This document shows positions 7,909 through 16,101 of a stretch of 64,000 bases of DNA, one piece after another (positions within the stretch are counted from its first letter, which is position 1; the number at the start of each line of letters is the position of its first letter). Origin of the DNA: Mycobacterium nebraskense (GTDB taxonomy: Bacteria; Actinomycetota; Actinomycetes; Mycobacteriales; Mycobacteriaceae); contig NZ_LQPH01000066.1 in NCBI RefSeq assembly GCF_002102255.1, positions 124,001 through 188,000 on the forward strand, given 5' to 3'. The notes beneath the pieces were generated by a model that worked only from the letters and a program-made list of their open reading frames with translations, was not told where the DNA came from and ran no database searches. A program made the translations under genes and the position numbers.

Positions 7909-9084
7909 TCACCCGCCGTAGCTGGGGCGTCCCAGCTTGAGCTGATGCTGGGCGATCATGTTGCGGAACACTTCTAGGGTGCCGCCGTAGATCCCCAGCG
8001 GCAGCGCCAGCCGGTAAAGGTGTTCTGCCGCACCGTCGGTGGCGGAGCCCGGAGTTTCGGTGGGCAACGCCGACGCGGTCCCCAGGATGTCCATCAGATC
8101 CGGGGTGACGTCGCGCATCGTCTGCGCGACCGCGACCCGCCCGAACATCCCGGGCGTGGACAGCGCCGCCTCCATCCGGGCGACGTCGCGCCCTAGCCGG
8201 TATTTCACCGAATCGTCGTCCAACGGCCGCCGCCCATCCGCACCCGGTTGAGCGACGGCGGCCGCGACGGCGTCGACCACTTCGGCCATCAGGTCGCCGT
8301 GCGCTGCCATCGCGGCAATGTATTGCAGGCCATGGTCTTCCGGATTCACGATGCCGTGCTCGGAGTCCAGCGCCGCACGCATGACCGTCCAGCCACCGTT
8401 CACTTCGCCGATGCGGTAGAGGTCGTCGACGCGGACGTCGCTGTAGTAGACGATGTTGGTGCGGTCGCCGTCCAGGGTGCGGATGCCCTGGATCTCGACA
8501 CCCGGTGAGTCGAGTGGCACCAGAAACATGGTCAGGTTCCTGTGTTTCGGGCCTTGGGGGTCGGTGTTGGTGAGCAGAAAGACGTACCTGGCGTTCTGCG
8601 CGTTGGAGGTGAACATCTTGGAGCCGTTGATCACCCACGCATCTCCGTCGCGCACCGCGCGCGTCTTGCAGGTCGCGACGTCCGAGCCACCTTCGGGCTC
8701 GGTGTAGCCCAGGCATAGCCGGATCTCGCCGGACAGCACGCCCGGCACGACTTTGTCGGCGAGTTCCGGCGCCCCGAATTGCCACACCAGCCGAGCGACG
8801 ACGGAGGTGGTGCCCCAGTGATACCAAGGCGTGTGGGCCCGGGCAATCTCGAGATGGAAGATGCGGCGACGGACCGGGCTGAAGCCACCCTCGGACTCCA
8901 GCTTCCAATCCGATGCCAGGTAGCCGGCTTCGCCCAGCGCCAGATGCACGCGCTCGTCGAAGTTCTCGCCGAACTCCAGCTGCCGATGGAGCACGTCGTC
9001 GGTGACGTGCTTCGCGATGAACGCCCGGGTGTCATCGCGGAATGCCTGGTCCTCGGCCGAGAGTTCGACGTGGGAAAAATCCAT
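7909..9084 (-). CDS. Acyl-CoA dehydrogenase
   Basis: 391 aa, usual FadE length. The N-terminal helical domain starts MDFSHVELSAEDQAFRDD. The FAD/substrate region has LGYTEPEGGSDVATCKTRA and WVINGSKMFTSNA, and the C-terminus ends LPLGIYGGTLEVFRNMIAQ, typical of the family. No catalytic Glu of the fatty-acyl type is obvious at IYGGTLEV, as in the actinobacterial hetero-oligomeric or long-substrate ACADs. It oxidises an acyl-CoA to the enoyl-CoA with FAD. The ATG overlaps the stop of the LLM gene (ATGA), so both belong to a thioesterase-LLM-FadE operon. Confidence 0.92.
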   Translation of the reverse strand: MDFSHVELSAEDQAFRDDTRAFIAKHVTDDVLHRQLEFGENFDERVHLALGEAGYLASDWKLESEGGFSPVRRRIFHLEIARAHTPWYHWGTTSVVARLVWQFGAPELADKVVPGVLSGEIRLCLGYTEPEGGSDVATCKTRAVRDGDAWVINGSKMFTSNAQNARYVFLLTNTDPQGPKHRNLTMFLVPLDSPGVEIQGIRTLDGDRTNIVYYSDVRVDDLYRIGEVNGGWTVMRAALDSEHGIVNPEDHGLQYIAAMAAHGDLMAEVVDAVAAAVAQPGADGRRPLDDDSVKYRLGRDVARMEAALSTPGMFGRVAVAQTMRDVTPDLMDILGTASALPTETPGSATDGAAEHLYRLALPLGIYGGTLEVFRNMIAQHQLKLGRPSYGG

Positions 9085-10004
9085 CAGACCGCGTCGATCA
9101 CCAGGGTGCGGAAACGGTCGAGGGTCTCGAGTGCGTGCGCCATGCTGTCGCCGGGAAGGTGGACGCTCACCCACGTCACGCCCAGTTTCGCCAGCTTCTC
9201 CAAGCCGTCGAGGTAGGCGTCGGCGTTGAATTCGTCGTCGGTGGGGCTGCCGCCCTCGAAGTTGGTGAAGGTGATGTCGATCGCCGACCAGTCCCTGCCC
9301 GCGGCATCGCACCGGCGCCGCAGGTCGTCGATGCCGTCGGTGAGGCGCGCCACCGAGTCGATCACCGCCGTGCCCGCCGTCTGGGCCAGTTGCGGCGGGG
9401 CGGGGAACGGGCACCACCCGTCGCCGTATTGCGCCACGCGCTGGCGCGATGACGACGTGTTGCCGCCGATCCAGATCGGCGGGTGCGGGTCACTCAGCGG
9501 GCGGGGGTGCGCGGTGATCCCCCGTGCGCTGAAATGCTTTCCCTCATAGGTGATGTCGTCGCCGGTCCAGACCGCCCGGATCACCTCTAGAGCTTCCTCG
9601 AACAGTTCTGCCCGCTCGTCGTAGCTGACCCCCAGCGCGGCGAACTCCCGCTTGAGGTAACCCACCCCCACCGCGAGCGTGAACCGGCCTCCGGAGAGCA
9701 AGTCCAGCGTGGCCCCAGATTTGGCCACCACGAACGGGTTTCGATACGGCAACACCACGATATTGGGGATCAGCCGCAGCGTGGTCGTCGTGGCCGCCGC
9801 GAAACCCAGTGCGACAAAAGGATCCAACGCGTCGTGCCCGCCGGCTTCCAGCCACCGCTGCGACGGCGCCGGGTGATCGGTGAAGCCGAACCCGTGAATG
9901 CCGGCCGCTTCAGTTGCCGCGGCCACCTTCCCGATGCCGTCTCCGCTCACCAGCTCCGGGTTGTACGGGTGGCTGTGCATCGGGTGGGTGATGGTGAAGT
10001 GCAT
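9084..10004 (-). CDS. LLM-class F420-dependent oxidoreductase
   Basis: 306 aa TIM-barrel luciferase-like protein. Visible family marks are the N-terminal MHFTITHPMHSHPYNPEL, GFTDHPAPSQRW, PYRNPFVVAKSGATLDLLSGGRF and the GVGYLKREFAALG loop, with HPPIWIGGN near residue 174. In mycobacteria such proteins mostly use cofactor F420. The operon, 15 bp downstream of a thioesterase and overlapping the acyl-CoA dehydrogenase, suggests a role in acyl-chain or hydroxylated lipid turnover; the substrate is unknown. Confidence 0.88.
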   Translation of the reverse strand: MHFTITHPMHSHPYNPELVSGDGIGKVAAATEAAGIHGFGFTDHPAPSQRWLEAGGHDALDPFVALGFAAATTTTLRLIPNIVVLPYRNPFVVAKSGATLDLLSGGRFTLAVGVGYLKREFAALGVSYDERAELFEEALEVIRAVWTGDDITYEGKHFSARGITAHPRPLSDPHPPIWIGGNTSSSRQRVAQYGDGWCPFPAPPQLAQTAGTAVIDSVARLTDGIDDLRRRCDAAGRDWSAIDITFTNFEGGSPTDDEFNADAYLDGLEKLAKLGVTWVSVHLPGDSMAHALETLDRFRTLVIDAV

Positions 10005-10019
10005 GAACGCGGCCAGCCG

Positions 10020-10901
10020 CTAGAACCGCGCGCGGGAATCGATGGCCGCGTCGGTGGTGCGCAACGGCCGGATCAGCGCCTCCTGGGCGAAGGAGCACAG
10101 CAGCTCGCCCTCCTCGGAATGCACGGTGCCGCGCACATACGACATTCCCGCACCCACCTGAGTGCTCTCGTGGGTGTAGAGCAGCCACCCATCCCAGCGC
10201 ACCGGTTCATGGAACGCGACCGAAATGCTCATCGGTGCGGTGGACACCGTCAAGTGCGCCTGGGCGGTGCCGATGCCGGCGTGCGCGCGCATGGTGGTGG
10301 AAATCCCCAGATGTCCGGTGAAGTACGCGACGAGCGCCTTGGCCAAATCGTCCCGGGTCGGAATCGGGTCGTAGTACAGCCACACGTACAGCTCCGGCGG
10401 GCCCACCTCGTCGGGACTGTTGACGTCGACAACGTCGACAATTCGCACTTCCCGCCCGATCATCGGCATCTCGCATTGGTTGGCGTCGGCGGGCGCGGCC
10501 ACATCGGGACGCGGCAGGTGGTGGCGGATGACATCGCCGGTCGGGACGTCGGCCAGCACGGTGATGCTCAGGCAGCGCCGACCGTTTTGATGCACGGCGA
10601 CCACCGCGGTGGCGGTGGACCGGCCCTCGGCGACGACGTCGAGGACGAGCTCGATCGGCGGGCCGACGGTCACGGCGCGGGAGAACACCGCGTGCGCCGA
10701 GCGCACCGACTTGTCCGGGAATCGCTTGGCCACCGCGACAATCGCCTGGGCGAGCACCTGGGTGCCTTCCACCACCTGCCGTTCGTCGCCGACGGCGATG
10801 CCGGTGTCACCGGTGAACCGGTCCTGCCCGTCGGCCTGCACGTCGAACAGGTCCAGCAAGCCCCGCACCGTCCACTCGGTCTGCTCAGATTCCGTGGTCA
10901 A
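10020..10901 (-). CDS. Acyl-CoA thioesterase II-like (double hotdog)
   Basis: 293 aa, the length of TesB-type proteins. The N-terminal hotdog has DRFTGDTG and the DKSVRSAHAVFSRAV stretch; the C-terminal half has a MRAHAGIGTAQAHL region followed by ISVAFHEPVRWDGWLLYTH and TVHSEEGELLCSFAQEALIR, the TesB signature order. It hydrolyses acyl-CoA to free acid and CoA. The start is TTG (TTGACCACGGAA) behind a GGAGCGGA site. It is divergent from the SRPBCC gene, with the recurrent 26-bp motif between them. Confidence 0.82.
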   Translation of the reverse strand: MTTESEQTEWTVRGLLDLFDVQADGQDRFTGDTGIAVGDERQVVEGTQVLAQAIVAVAKRFPDKSVRSAHAVFSRAVTVGPPIELVLDVVAEGRSTATAVVAVHQNGRRCLSITVLADVPTGDVIRHHLPRPDVAAPADANQCEMPMIGREVRIVDVVDVNSPDEVGPPELYVWLYYDPIPTRDDLAKALVAYFTGHLGISTTMRAHAGIGTAQAHLTVSTAPMSISVAFHEPVRWDGWLLYTHESTQVGAGMSYVRGTVHSEEGELLCSFAQEALIRPLRTTDAAIDSRARF

Positions 10902-10941
10902 ATCCGCTCCACCTCTCGTGCTAGCAGCTCACGGCTCAGCG

Positions 10942-10967
10942 TGACACTTTGAGTAGGATTTGTAAAG
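10942..10967. promoter_or_regulatory. Recurrent 26-bp motif TGACACTT-N9-TTTGTAAAG, copy 2
   Basis: Both words are identical to those of copy 1, spacing 9 bp. It lies in the divergent gap between the thioesterase start (10901) and the SRPBCC start (11034), where one protein could control both directions. Confidence 0.65.
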
Positions 10968-11033
10968 CTTGGCTAACAAGACTGTGGCCCAGCGGCAGGA
11001 TTCCCCGACGGAACGCACAGGGAGGCAACACAA

Positions 11034-11510
11034 TTGGGCATCGTGACAAGCACTTCGGAGACCGCATTCACCCAGTCCGCAGAGACCGTCTACGACTTCG
11101 TCACCAACCCCGAGAACTGGACGAAGACCTACCCCGGCAGCGCGCACATCGGCAACCTGCCGGAGCTTCCGTTGCGAGTCGGCGACACCTGGCAGGAGGC
11201 GGGACCCGAGGGGAACCGGATCTTCAGCTGGCAGCTGGCCATCGCCACGCGGCCGACGCTCTTCGTGTTCACCTCGATCGGGCGCCTAGGCCACGATCGC
11301 GACGGTAATGGCGGGATGGAAGGCCGCATCACGGTGTCGTACCGGTTCACCAGGCCGGGTCAGGACATCACACTGTTCTCCCGGACCATGACGATCGAGG
11401 CAGCCAAGGACGCCCCGCTGCCGGACCAGCTCTTTCAGCAGGTCAATCCGGCGAAGATCGACGCGTACCACGAGGCCGTCGCGCGGGAACTCGCCCGGTC
11501 GCGAGATTGA
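11034..11510 (+). CDS. SRPBCC (START-like) family protein
   Basis: 158 aa. It has the SRPBCC fold pattern: an N-terminal strand with AETVYDFVTNPENWTKTYPG, the central LPLRVGDTWQE, and a C-terminal amphipathic helix (KIDAYHEAVARELAR). It has a hydrophobic ligand cavity and may be an aromatase/cyclase-like or lipid-binding protein. The TTG start is chosen because GGAGG ends 8 bp upstream; a GTG three codons in is too far from it. Divergent from the thioesterase operon and probably co-controlled with it. Confidence 0.78.
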   Translation: MGIVTSTSETAFTQSAETVYDFVTNPENWTKTYPGSAHIGNLPELPLRVGDTWQEAGPEGNRIFSWQLAIATRPTLFVFTSIGRLGHDRDGNGGMEGRITVSYRFTRPGQDITLFSRTMTIEAAKDAPLPDQLFQQVNPAKIDAYHEAVARELARSRD

Positions 11511-11529
11511 CACCGATACCCGCGGTGCA

Positions 11530-11555
11530 TGACACTTTGGCGGTGTTTTGTAAAG
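11530..11555. promoter_or_regulatory. Recurrent 26-bp motif TGACACTT-N9-TTTGTAAAG, copy 3
   Basis: Identical words and 9-bp spacing, in the 73-bp gap between the SRPBCC stop and the SMP-30-like start, which lies 28 bp downstream. It is oriented like copies 1 and 2. Confidence 0.65.
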
Positions 11556-11583
11556 CGGAAGTTGTGGTCCAAGGCGTGCGCGG

Positions 11584-12402
11584 ATGATTCCCGAACCGCT
11601 GGCCAACAGCTTTTGCTTCGGCGAAGGACCACGCTGGTTCGAAGGACTGCTGTGGTTCTCCGACATGCTAGGCGAAGCGGTACACACCTCCACCATGGGT
11701 GGCTCGCTGACCACGTTGCCGCTGCCCGGACACTCCCCGTCGGGCCTGGGTTTTCGCCCCGACGGATCGCTGCTGATCGTCTCGGCCGAAGACCGGAAGG
11801 TGCTGCGCTACGACGGTGAAACCGTCGACACCATCGCCGATCTCGCCGAACTGGCACCGGCCAACCTCGGCGACATGGTCATCGACGACGCGGGGCGAGC
11901 CTACATCGGATGCCAGGCATTCAGCGGCGGCCTGATCATCCGGCTCGACCCGGACGACAGCGCCACCGTTGTCGCCTCGGACCTCGACTTTCCCAACGGA
12001 ATGGTGATCACGCCGGACCGCACGACCCTGATCGTCGCCGAGTCGGTCGGCCGGCGGCTGACCGCGTTCACCATTGGTGCGGACGGCGCGCTGACCGACC
12101 GCCGCGTTTTCGCCGACGGCCTGGACGGGCCACCCGACGGCATCGCGCTCGACGCCGACGGCGCGGTGTGGGTGTCGATGACGCTGGCCCACCAATTCGA
12201 GCGGATCATCGAGGGCGGCGCCGTGACCGACCGCATCGACATGGGTGAGCGCGTCGCCATCGCCTGCGCGCTCGGCGGCCCCGAGCGCCGGACGCTGTTT
12301 TTGTTGTCCAGCACGGAGGCGTACCCCCAGCGCCTGGTCGGCACCCGGCTGTCGCGGTTGGATGCCGTCACGGTGACCACGCCCGGCGCCGGACTGCCCT
12401 GA
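11584..12402 (+). CDS. SMP-30/gluconolactonase-like protein
   Basis: 272 aa six-bladed beta-propeller of the SMP-30/LRE family. It shows FGEGPRWFEGLLWFSDM near residue 12 (metal-ligand Glu in EGP), LGDMVIDDAGRAYIG, FPNGMVITPD with the Asn ligand, and PDGIALDADGAVWV with the Asp ligand. These enzymes hydrolyse lactones with a divalent metal. It heads a plus-strand series with a thioesterase and a TetR gene. A lactone intermediate would fit a P450/dehydrogenase pathway nearby, but that link is inference. Confidence 0.87.
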   Translation: MIPEPLANSFCFGEGPRWFEGLLWFSDMLGEAVHTSTMGGSLTTLPLPGHSPSGLGFRPDGSLLIVSAEDRKVLRYDGETVDTIADLAELAPANLGDMVIDDAGRAYIGCQAFSGGLIIRLDPDDSATVVASDLDFPNGMVITPDRTTLIVAESVGRRLTAFTIGADGALTDRRVFADGLDGPPDGIALDADGAVWVSMTLAHQFERIIEGGAVTDRIDMGERVAIACALGGPERRTLFLLSSTEAYPQRLVGTRLSRLDAVTVTTPGAGLP

Positions 12403-12415
12403 CGAGAGGTTGACG

Positions 12416-13252
12416 ATGACCGACTCCTACTACGAGCTCATCGACGGCGACGACCCGTTGGGTGAGAAGTTCCGGGCGACCGACCTGGCGCGCGGCACCT
12501 GGTCTGCGGCGATACAACACGGCGGGCCGGTGTCAGCGCTCCTGGTGCGGGCGCTGGAGCGGTGCGAACAGCGCGACGACACCCGCCTGTCCCGCGTCGT
12601 CATCGACCTGCTGGGCGGGGTGCCCGCCGAGGGCGACCTGTGGGTCAGCTCGCAGGTGCAGCGCGGCGGCAAACAGATCGAACTGGTCAGCGCCGAGATG
12701 CTGGCCCCCGGGCCCGATGGCGTGCCCCGGCCGGTCGCGCGTGCCAGCGGATGGCGGTTGCAGACGGTGGACACGCAGGCGCTGGCCCACGCCGCCGCTC
12801 CACTGCCCGGGCCGCGCAGCGAGGCGCGCAACCGCAACCTCAGGGCACGGGATTGGGACCGCAACTACGTGCACAGCCTGGACTGGCTCTGGCTGACGGA
12901 GCCGCTGAGCGAGGGCCCGGGCGAATCGTGGATCCATCCGACCGTGGACCTGGTCACCGGCGAGAGCATGACACCGCTGGAGCGCCTGTTCGCGGTGGCC
13001 GACTGCGCCAACGGCATCGGCAGCAAGCTGGACATCACCCGGTGGACGTTCCTCAACACCGATCTGGCGGTACACGTGTTCCGGGTTCCCGACGGGGAAT
13101 GGATCGGCATTCGCGCCGAGACCAGCTACGGCCCGGACGGCATCGGGACCACGGTCGGCACATTGTTCGACGAGCGGGGCGCGGTCGGCGCCATCCAACA
13201 GTCGGTGTTGGTGCGCCCGCGCCCGGGCAAGCCTGGCCGGGAAGCGAAATGA
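12416..13252 (+). CDS. Thioesterase-like (acyl-CoA thioesterase) family protein
   Basis: 278 aa. The pattern is of mycobacterial thioesterase-superfamily proteins with two hotdog halves: AAIQHGGPVSALLVRALE near residue 30, VVIDLLGGVPAEGDLWV, then WIHPTVDLVTGESMTPLERLFAVADCANGIG and a WTFLNTDLAVHVFR stretch. ATG 12416 is preferred over a TTG two codons upstream because GAGAGG sits just before it. It lies 13 bp after the lactonase gene, so the two are one transcript. It likely releases CoA from a pathway intermediate. Confidence 0.78.
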   Translation: MTDSYYELIDGDDPLGEKFRATDLARGTWSAAIQHGGPVSALLVRALERCEQRDDTRLSRVVIDLLGGVPAEGDLWVSSQVQRGGKQIELVSAEMLAPGPDGVPRPVARASGWRLQTVDTQALAHAAAPLPGPRSEARNRNLRARDWDRNYVHSLDWLWLTEPLSEGPGESWIHPTVDLVTGESMTPLERLFAVADCANGIGSKLDITRWTFLNTDLAVHVFRVPDGEWIGIRAETSYGPDGIGTTVGTLFDERGAVGAIQQSVLVRPRPGKPGREAK

Positions 13253-13280
13253 CCTTGATCCACTTCGTAGAGTTGCAGAT

Positions 13281-13817
13281 ATGAGCCGTCCGGCCCAGAC
13301 CGCAGAGCCCGACACCTCGACGCGCCAGCGCATCCTCGACGCGACCGCCGAGATCCTCGGCCGCAACGGCAAAACCAAGCTCAGCCTTTCCGACGTCGCC
13401 GCCCAGGCCGGGGTTTCGCGCCCGACGCTCTACCGCTGGTTCGCGTCCAAAGAGGAGCTGCTGTCGGCCTTTTCGAGTTACGAGAGGCAGATCTTCGAGA
13501 GCGGCCTGGTCCGGGCGACCGCGGGTCTGAAGGGGGTCGACAAACTCGACGCGGTGCTGCGGTTCATCGTCGAGTATCAGCATTCGTACTCGGGTGTGCG
13601 CATGGTCGACGTCGAGCCCGAGCACACCATCTCCCAGTTCTCCTGGGTCATCCCACAGATGCGGGAGGGCCTGCAGCGGCACCTGCCTGGACCCAACGCC
13701 GCGGTGAAGGCGGCGACCGTGATCCGGATCGCGATATCGCACTACATCGTCCGCAGCGACGACGCGGACCAGTTCTTGGCGCAGCTACGGCACGCGGTGG
13801 GAATCAAGGGCAGCTAG
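13281..13817 (+). CDS. TetR-family transcriptional regulator
   Basis: 178 aa. The N-terminal helix-turn-helix is clear: RQRILDATAEILGRNG, then SLSDVAAQAGVSRPTLYRWFASKEELL (split here at residues 33-58). The C-terminal ligand domain is divergent. There is no ribosome site close to the ATG. It lies 28 bp after the thioesterase gene at the end of the plus-strand series, making it the nearest candidate to bind the TGACACTT-N9-TTTGTAAAG motif. Convergent with the FAD oxidase gene, stops adjacent. Confidence 0.9.
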   Translation: MSRPAQTAEPDTSTRQRILDATAEILGRNGKTKLSLSDVAAQAGVSRPTLYRWFASKEELLSAFSSYERQIFESGLVRATAGLKGVDKLDAVLRFIVEYQHSYSGVRMVDVEPEHTISQFSWVIPQMREGLQRHLPGPNAAVKAATVIRIAISHYIVRSDDADQFLAQLRHAVGIKGS

Positions 13818-15158
13818 TCAGTCGAACAACACCGCGGCGTTGAGGTAGCCGGTCGGGTCCAGGGCGGCTTTGATGGTCCGCATCGCCGCGATGTCAGCGG
13901 GCTCCCGTGACATGCCGAGGTAGCGCCGCTTGCGCGTGCCGACGCCGTGTTCGGAGCTGACGTTGCCGCCGGATCGCGCGATGAGTTCCATCATCGGCTC
14001 GTACAGGGCGCGCTCCCGGTCGACCGGGCAGCGCAACACGTTGAGGTGCAGGTTGCCCTCGCCGATGTGGCCGAACAGCACGGGTAGCGCCTCCGGGGCG
14101 TGAGCACCGATCAAATCGACTGCCTCCCTGGCGAATCCGTCGATGGACGACAGAGGCAAGGAGACGTCGAACTTCAGCGGCGGCCCGTACACGCCGAGCA
14201 CCTCGGCGAGCGACTCGCGAACCTGCCACAACCGTTGCTGCGCACCAACATCCACGCCGACCGCGGGTTCGGAGCACATTCGCGCACCGTCGAGCAGGTC
14301 GGCGAGCCGGTCGGTCTGGTCGTGGTCGGCGGCCAGCTCCACCAGCAGCAGCCAGTCGCCCTCGACGGGTGAGCCGACCCCGAGGTGCTCGCCGGTCAGA
14401 GCGGCGGCCCGGCCGTCGATCAATTCCAGCGCGGCGATGCCGTCCACGTCCCGGAATGTCCGGCCGGCATCCACCAGGGCACCCAGTTCGGCGAACCCGC
14501 AGATCGCCGTCACCCGCCGCGACGGGGTCGGGTGCAGTCGCAGGTCCAGCGCGGTGATGACGCCGAGGGTGCCCTCGGCACCGACAAACAGCGACGACAG
14601 GTCGTAGCCGGTGTTGTCCCGACGCACCCGGCTGTGCCGGCGCAGCAGCGAACCGTCGGGCAGCGCCACCTGCAAGCCGACGACTTGTTCGCCCATGTTG
14701 CCGTACCGGACCGTGCGCAGGCCGCCGGCGTTCGTCGATGCCATCCCCCCGACGGTCGCGGTATCCCGGGCGGCCAGGTCCACCCCGAAGAGCAGTCCCG
14801 CAGCGCTCGCGGCGCGTTGCACCGCCGCCAGAGTGGCGCCGGCACCGACCCGGACGCGGCGCTCGACGGTGTCGACGTCGTCGAGGGCGTGCAGCCGCTC
14901 GGTGGACAGCAGCACGTCGTCGTGCTCAGGAACGGTGCCGGCCACCAGCGACGTGCGGCCGCCCTGCACCGTCACGTGCGCCCCGGCGTCCCGGCACACC
15001 CGCAGCACCTCGGCGATCTGCTCGGCCGAGCCCGGGCGCACCAGCGCGCTGGCCCGGCCCCGATAGCGGCCGGTGTGGTCGACGCTCCGGCCCGCGAGTA
15101 CATCGGGATCGGTGACGACGTGCTTCGATCCCAGGACGTCGGCCAAGCTGCGCAGCAT
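13818..15158 (-). CDS. FAD-binding oxidase, glycolate/D-lactate dehydrogenase type
   Basis: 446 aa, FAD_binding_4 plus FAD-oxidase C domain. The PCMH-type FAD region has VTVQGGRTSLVAGTVP and ATVGGMASTNAGGLRTVRYG; the C-terminal half has FGHIGEGNLHLNV (His/Glu/His) and SSEHGVGTRKRRYL, diagnostic of the GlcD/DLD family. It oxidises a 2-hydroxy acid to the 2-oxo acid. Position and orientation match Rv0161 of M. tuberculosis (from memory). The 186-bp gap beyond its start (15159-15344) holds only a 10-bp inverted repeat 88 bp apart, probably chance. Confidence 0.9.
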   Translation of the reverse strand: MLRSLADVLGSKHVVTDPDVLAGRSVDHTGRYRGRASALVRPGSAEQIAEVLRVCRDAGAHVTVQGGRTSLVAGTVPEHDDVLLSTERLHALDDVDTVERRVRVGAGATLAAVQRAASAAGLLFGVDLAARDTATVGGMASTNAGGLRTVRYGNMGEQVVGLQVALPDGSLLRRHSRVRRDNTGYDLSSLFVGAEGTLGVITALDLRLHPTPSRRVTAICGFAELGALVDAGRTFRDVDGIAALELIDGRAAALTGEHLGVGSPVEGDWLLLVELAADHDQTDRLADLLDGARMCSEPAVGVDVGAQQRLWQVRESLAEVLGVYGPPLKFDVSLPLSSIDGFAREAVDLIGAHAPEALPVLFGHIGEGNLHLNVLRCPVDRERALYEPMMELIARSGGNVSSEHGVGTRKRRYLGMSREPADIAAMRTIKAALDPTGYLNAAVLFD

Positions 15159-15344
15159 GCCCGCGGTTATAGCACCTCACGCCTCAAGTTTTGCTGCCGC
15201 CACAGCGTCAGCCGATTCCCAGGGTCTGCACCAACAGGCGACGTCCGAATCCGCTATCACCTGCGATATCACTTTCGCGGACCGACTGGGTGGTGCTGTG
15301 GCGGTACTGGCGTGACGGATGTGGCTGCGACAGTGCGCACCGCG

Positions 15345-16085
15345 CTAGAACTGCTTATGCGGCACGTCGGTCACCAGGCCACCGTCCATGACGAACTCGC
15401 TGCCGGTGGCGTAGGACGACTCGTCGCTGGCCAAGAACAAGACGAACGTCGAGACCTCGCGTGCCTCGGCCGGGCGGCCGAGCGGAATGGTCACCATGTC
15501 CTCGGGCAGGTGCGCGGTCATCGGCGTGCGGATGAAGCCGGGGTGCACGGAGTTGACCCGAATGTTGTGCGGCGCCAGCTCCAGAGCCGCGGACTTCGCC
15601 AGGCCGCGCACCCCCCACTTGGACGCGACGTAGGGGTGCACCATGGGCGCGCCCCGCAGGCCCTCGATGGAGGAGATGTTGATGATCGAGCCACCCCCGG
15701 CCGCGATCATCGGGTCGACGGCCACCCGCATACCCAGAAACGTTCCGGTCAGGTTGACGTCAATCACCTTCTGCCACTTGGCCAGATCGAAACTCCTCAA
15801 TGGACCGAGCGCGACGGTCCCGGCGTTGTTGACCAAGACGTTGAGCTTGCCGAATTCGCCCACCGCCGTCTCGACGGCGGCGTCCCACTGGTCGGGCTGG
15901 GTGACGTCGAGGTGCACGTAGCGCACGGAGTCACCGATTTCGTCGGCCACCGCCTTGCCCTCGTCGTCGAGGATGTCGCCGATCACCACCTTGGCGCCTT
16001 CCTCCACCAGCAGCCGCGCATGCTCGGCGCCCATCCCGCGGGCGCCGCCACTGATGAGTGCGACTTTGCCTTCTACCCGTCCCAC
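15345..16085 (-). CDS. SDR oxidoreductase, FabG3 / 3-alpha(20-beta)-hydroxysteroid dehydrogenase-like
   Basis: 246 aa classical SDR with SGGARGMGAEH (cofactor loop), DILDDEGKAVA, NNAGT, INISSIEG (catalytic Ser), YVASK (Tyr/Lys) and HPGFIRTPMT. The sequence closely resembles M. tuberculosis Rv2002/FabG3, a 20-beta-hydroxysteroid dehydrogenase, as I remember it. The GTG start has AAAGGAG 6 bp upstream. It lies 16 bp after the dihydrodipicolinate-reductase-like gene, so the two share a transcript. The substrate is probably a hydroxylated sterol or acyl derivative. Confidence 0.88.
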   Translation of the reverse strand: MGRVEGKVALISGGARGMGAEHARLLVEEGAKVVIGDILDDEGKAVADEIGDSVRYVHLDVTQPDQWDAAVETAVGEFGKLNVLVNNAGTVALGPLRSFDLAKWQKVIDVNLTGTFLGMRVAVDPMIAAGGGSIINISSIEGLRGAPMVHPYVASKWGVRGLAKSAALELAPHNIRVNSVHPGFIRTPMTAHLPEDMVTIPLGRPAEAREVSTFVLFLASDESSYATGSEFVMDGGLVTDVPHKQF

Positions 16086-16101
16086 AGGGACTCCTTTCGA
16101 T

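Noticed and set aside
15197..15304. CCGCCACAGC / GCTGTGGCGG inverted repeat in the gap after the FabG3-like SDR
   Set aside because: 10 bp arms 88 bp apart in GC-rich DNA are expected by chance.
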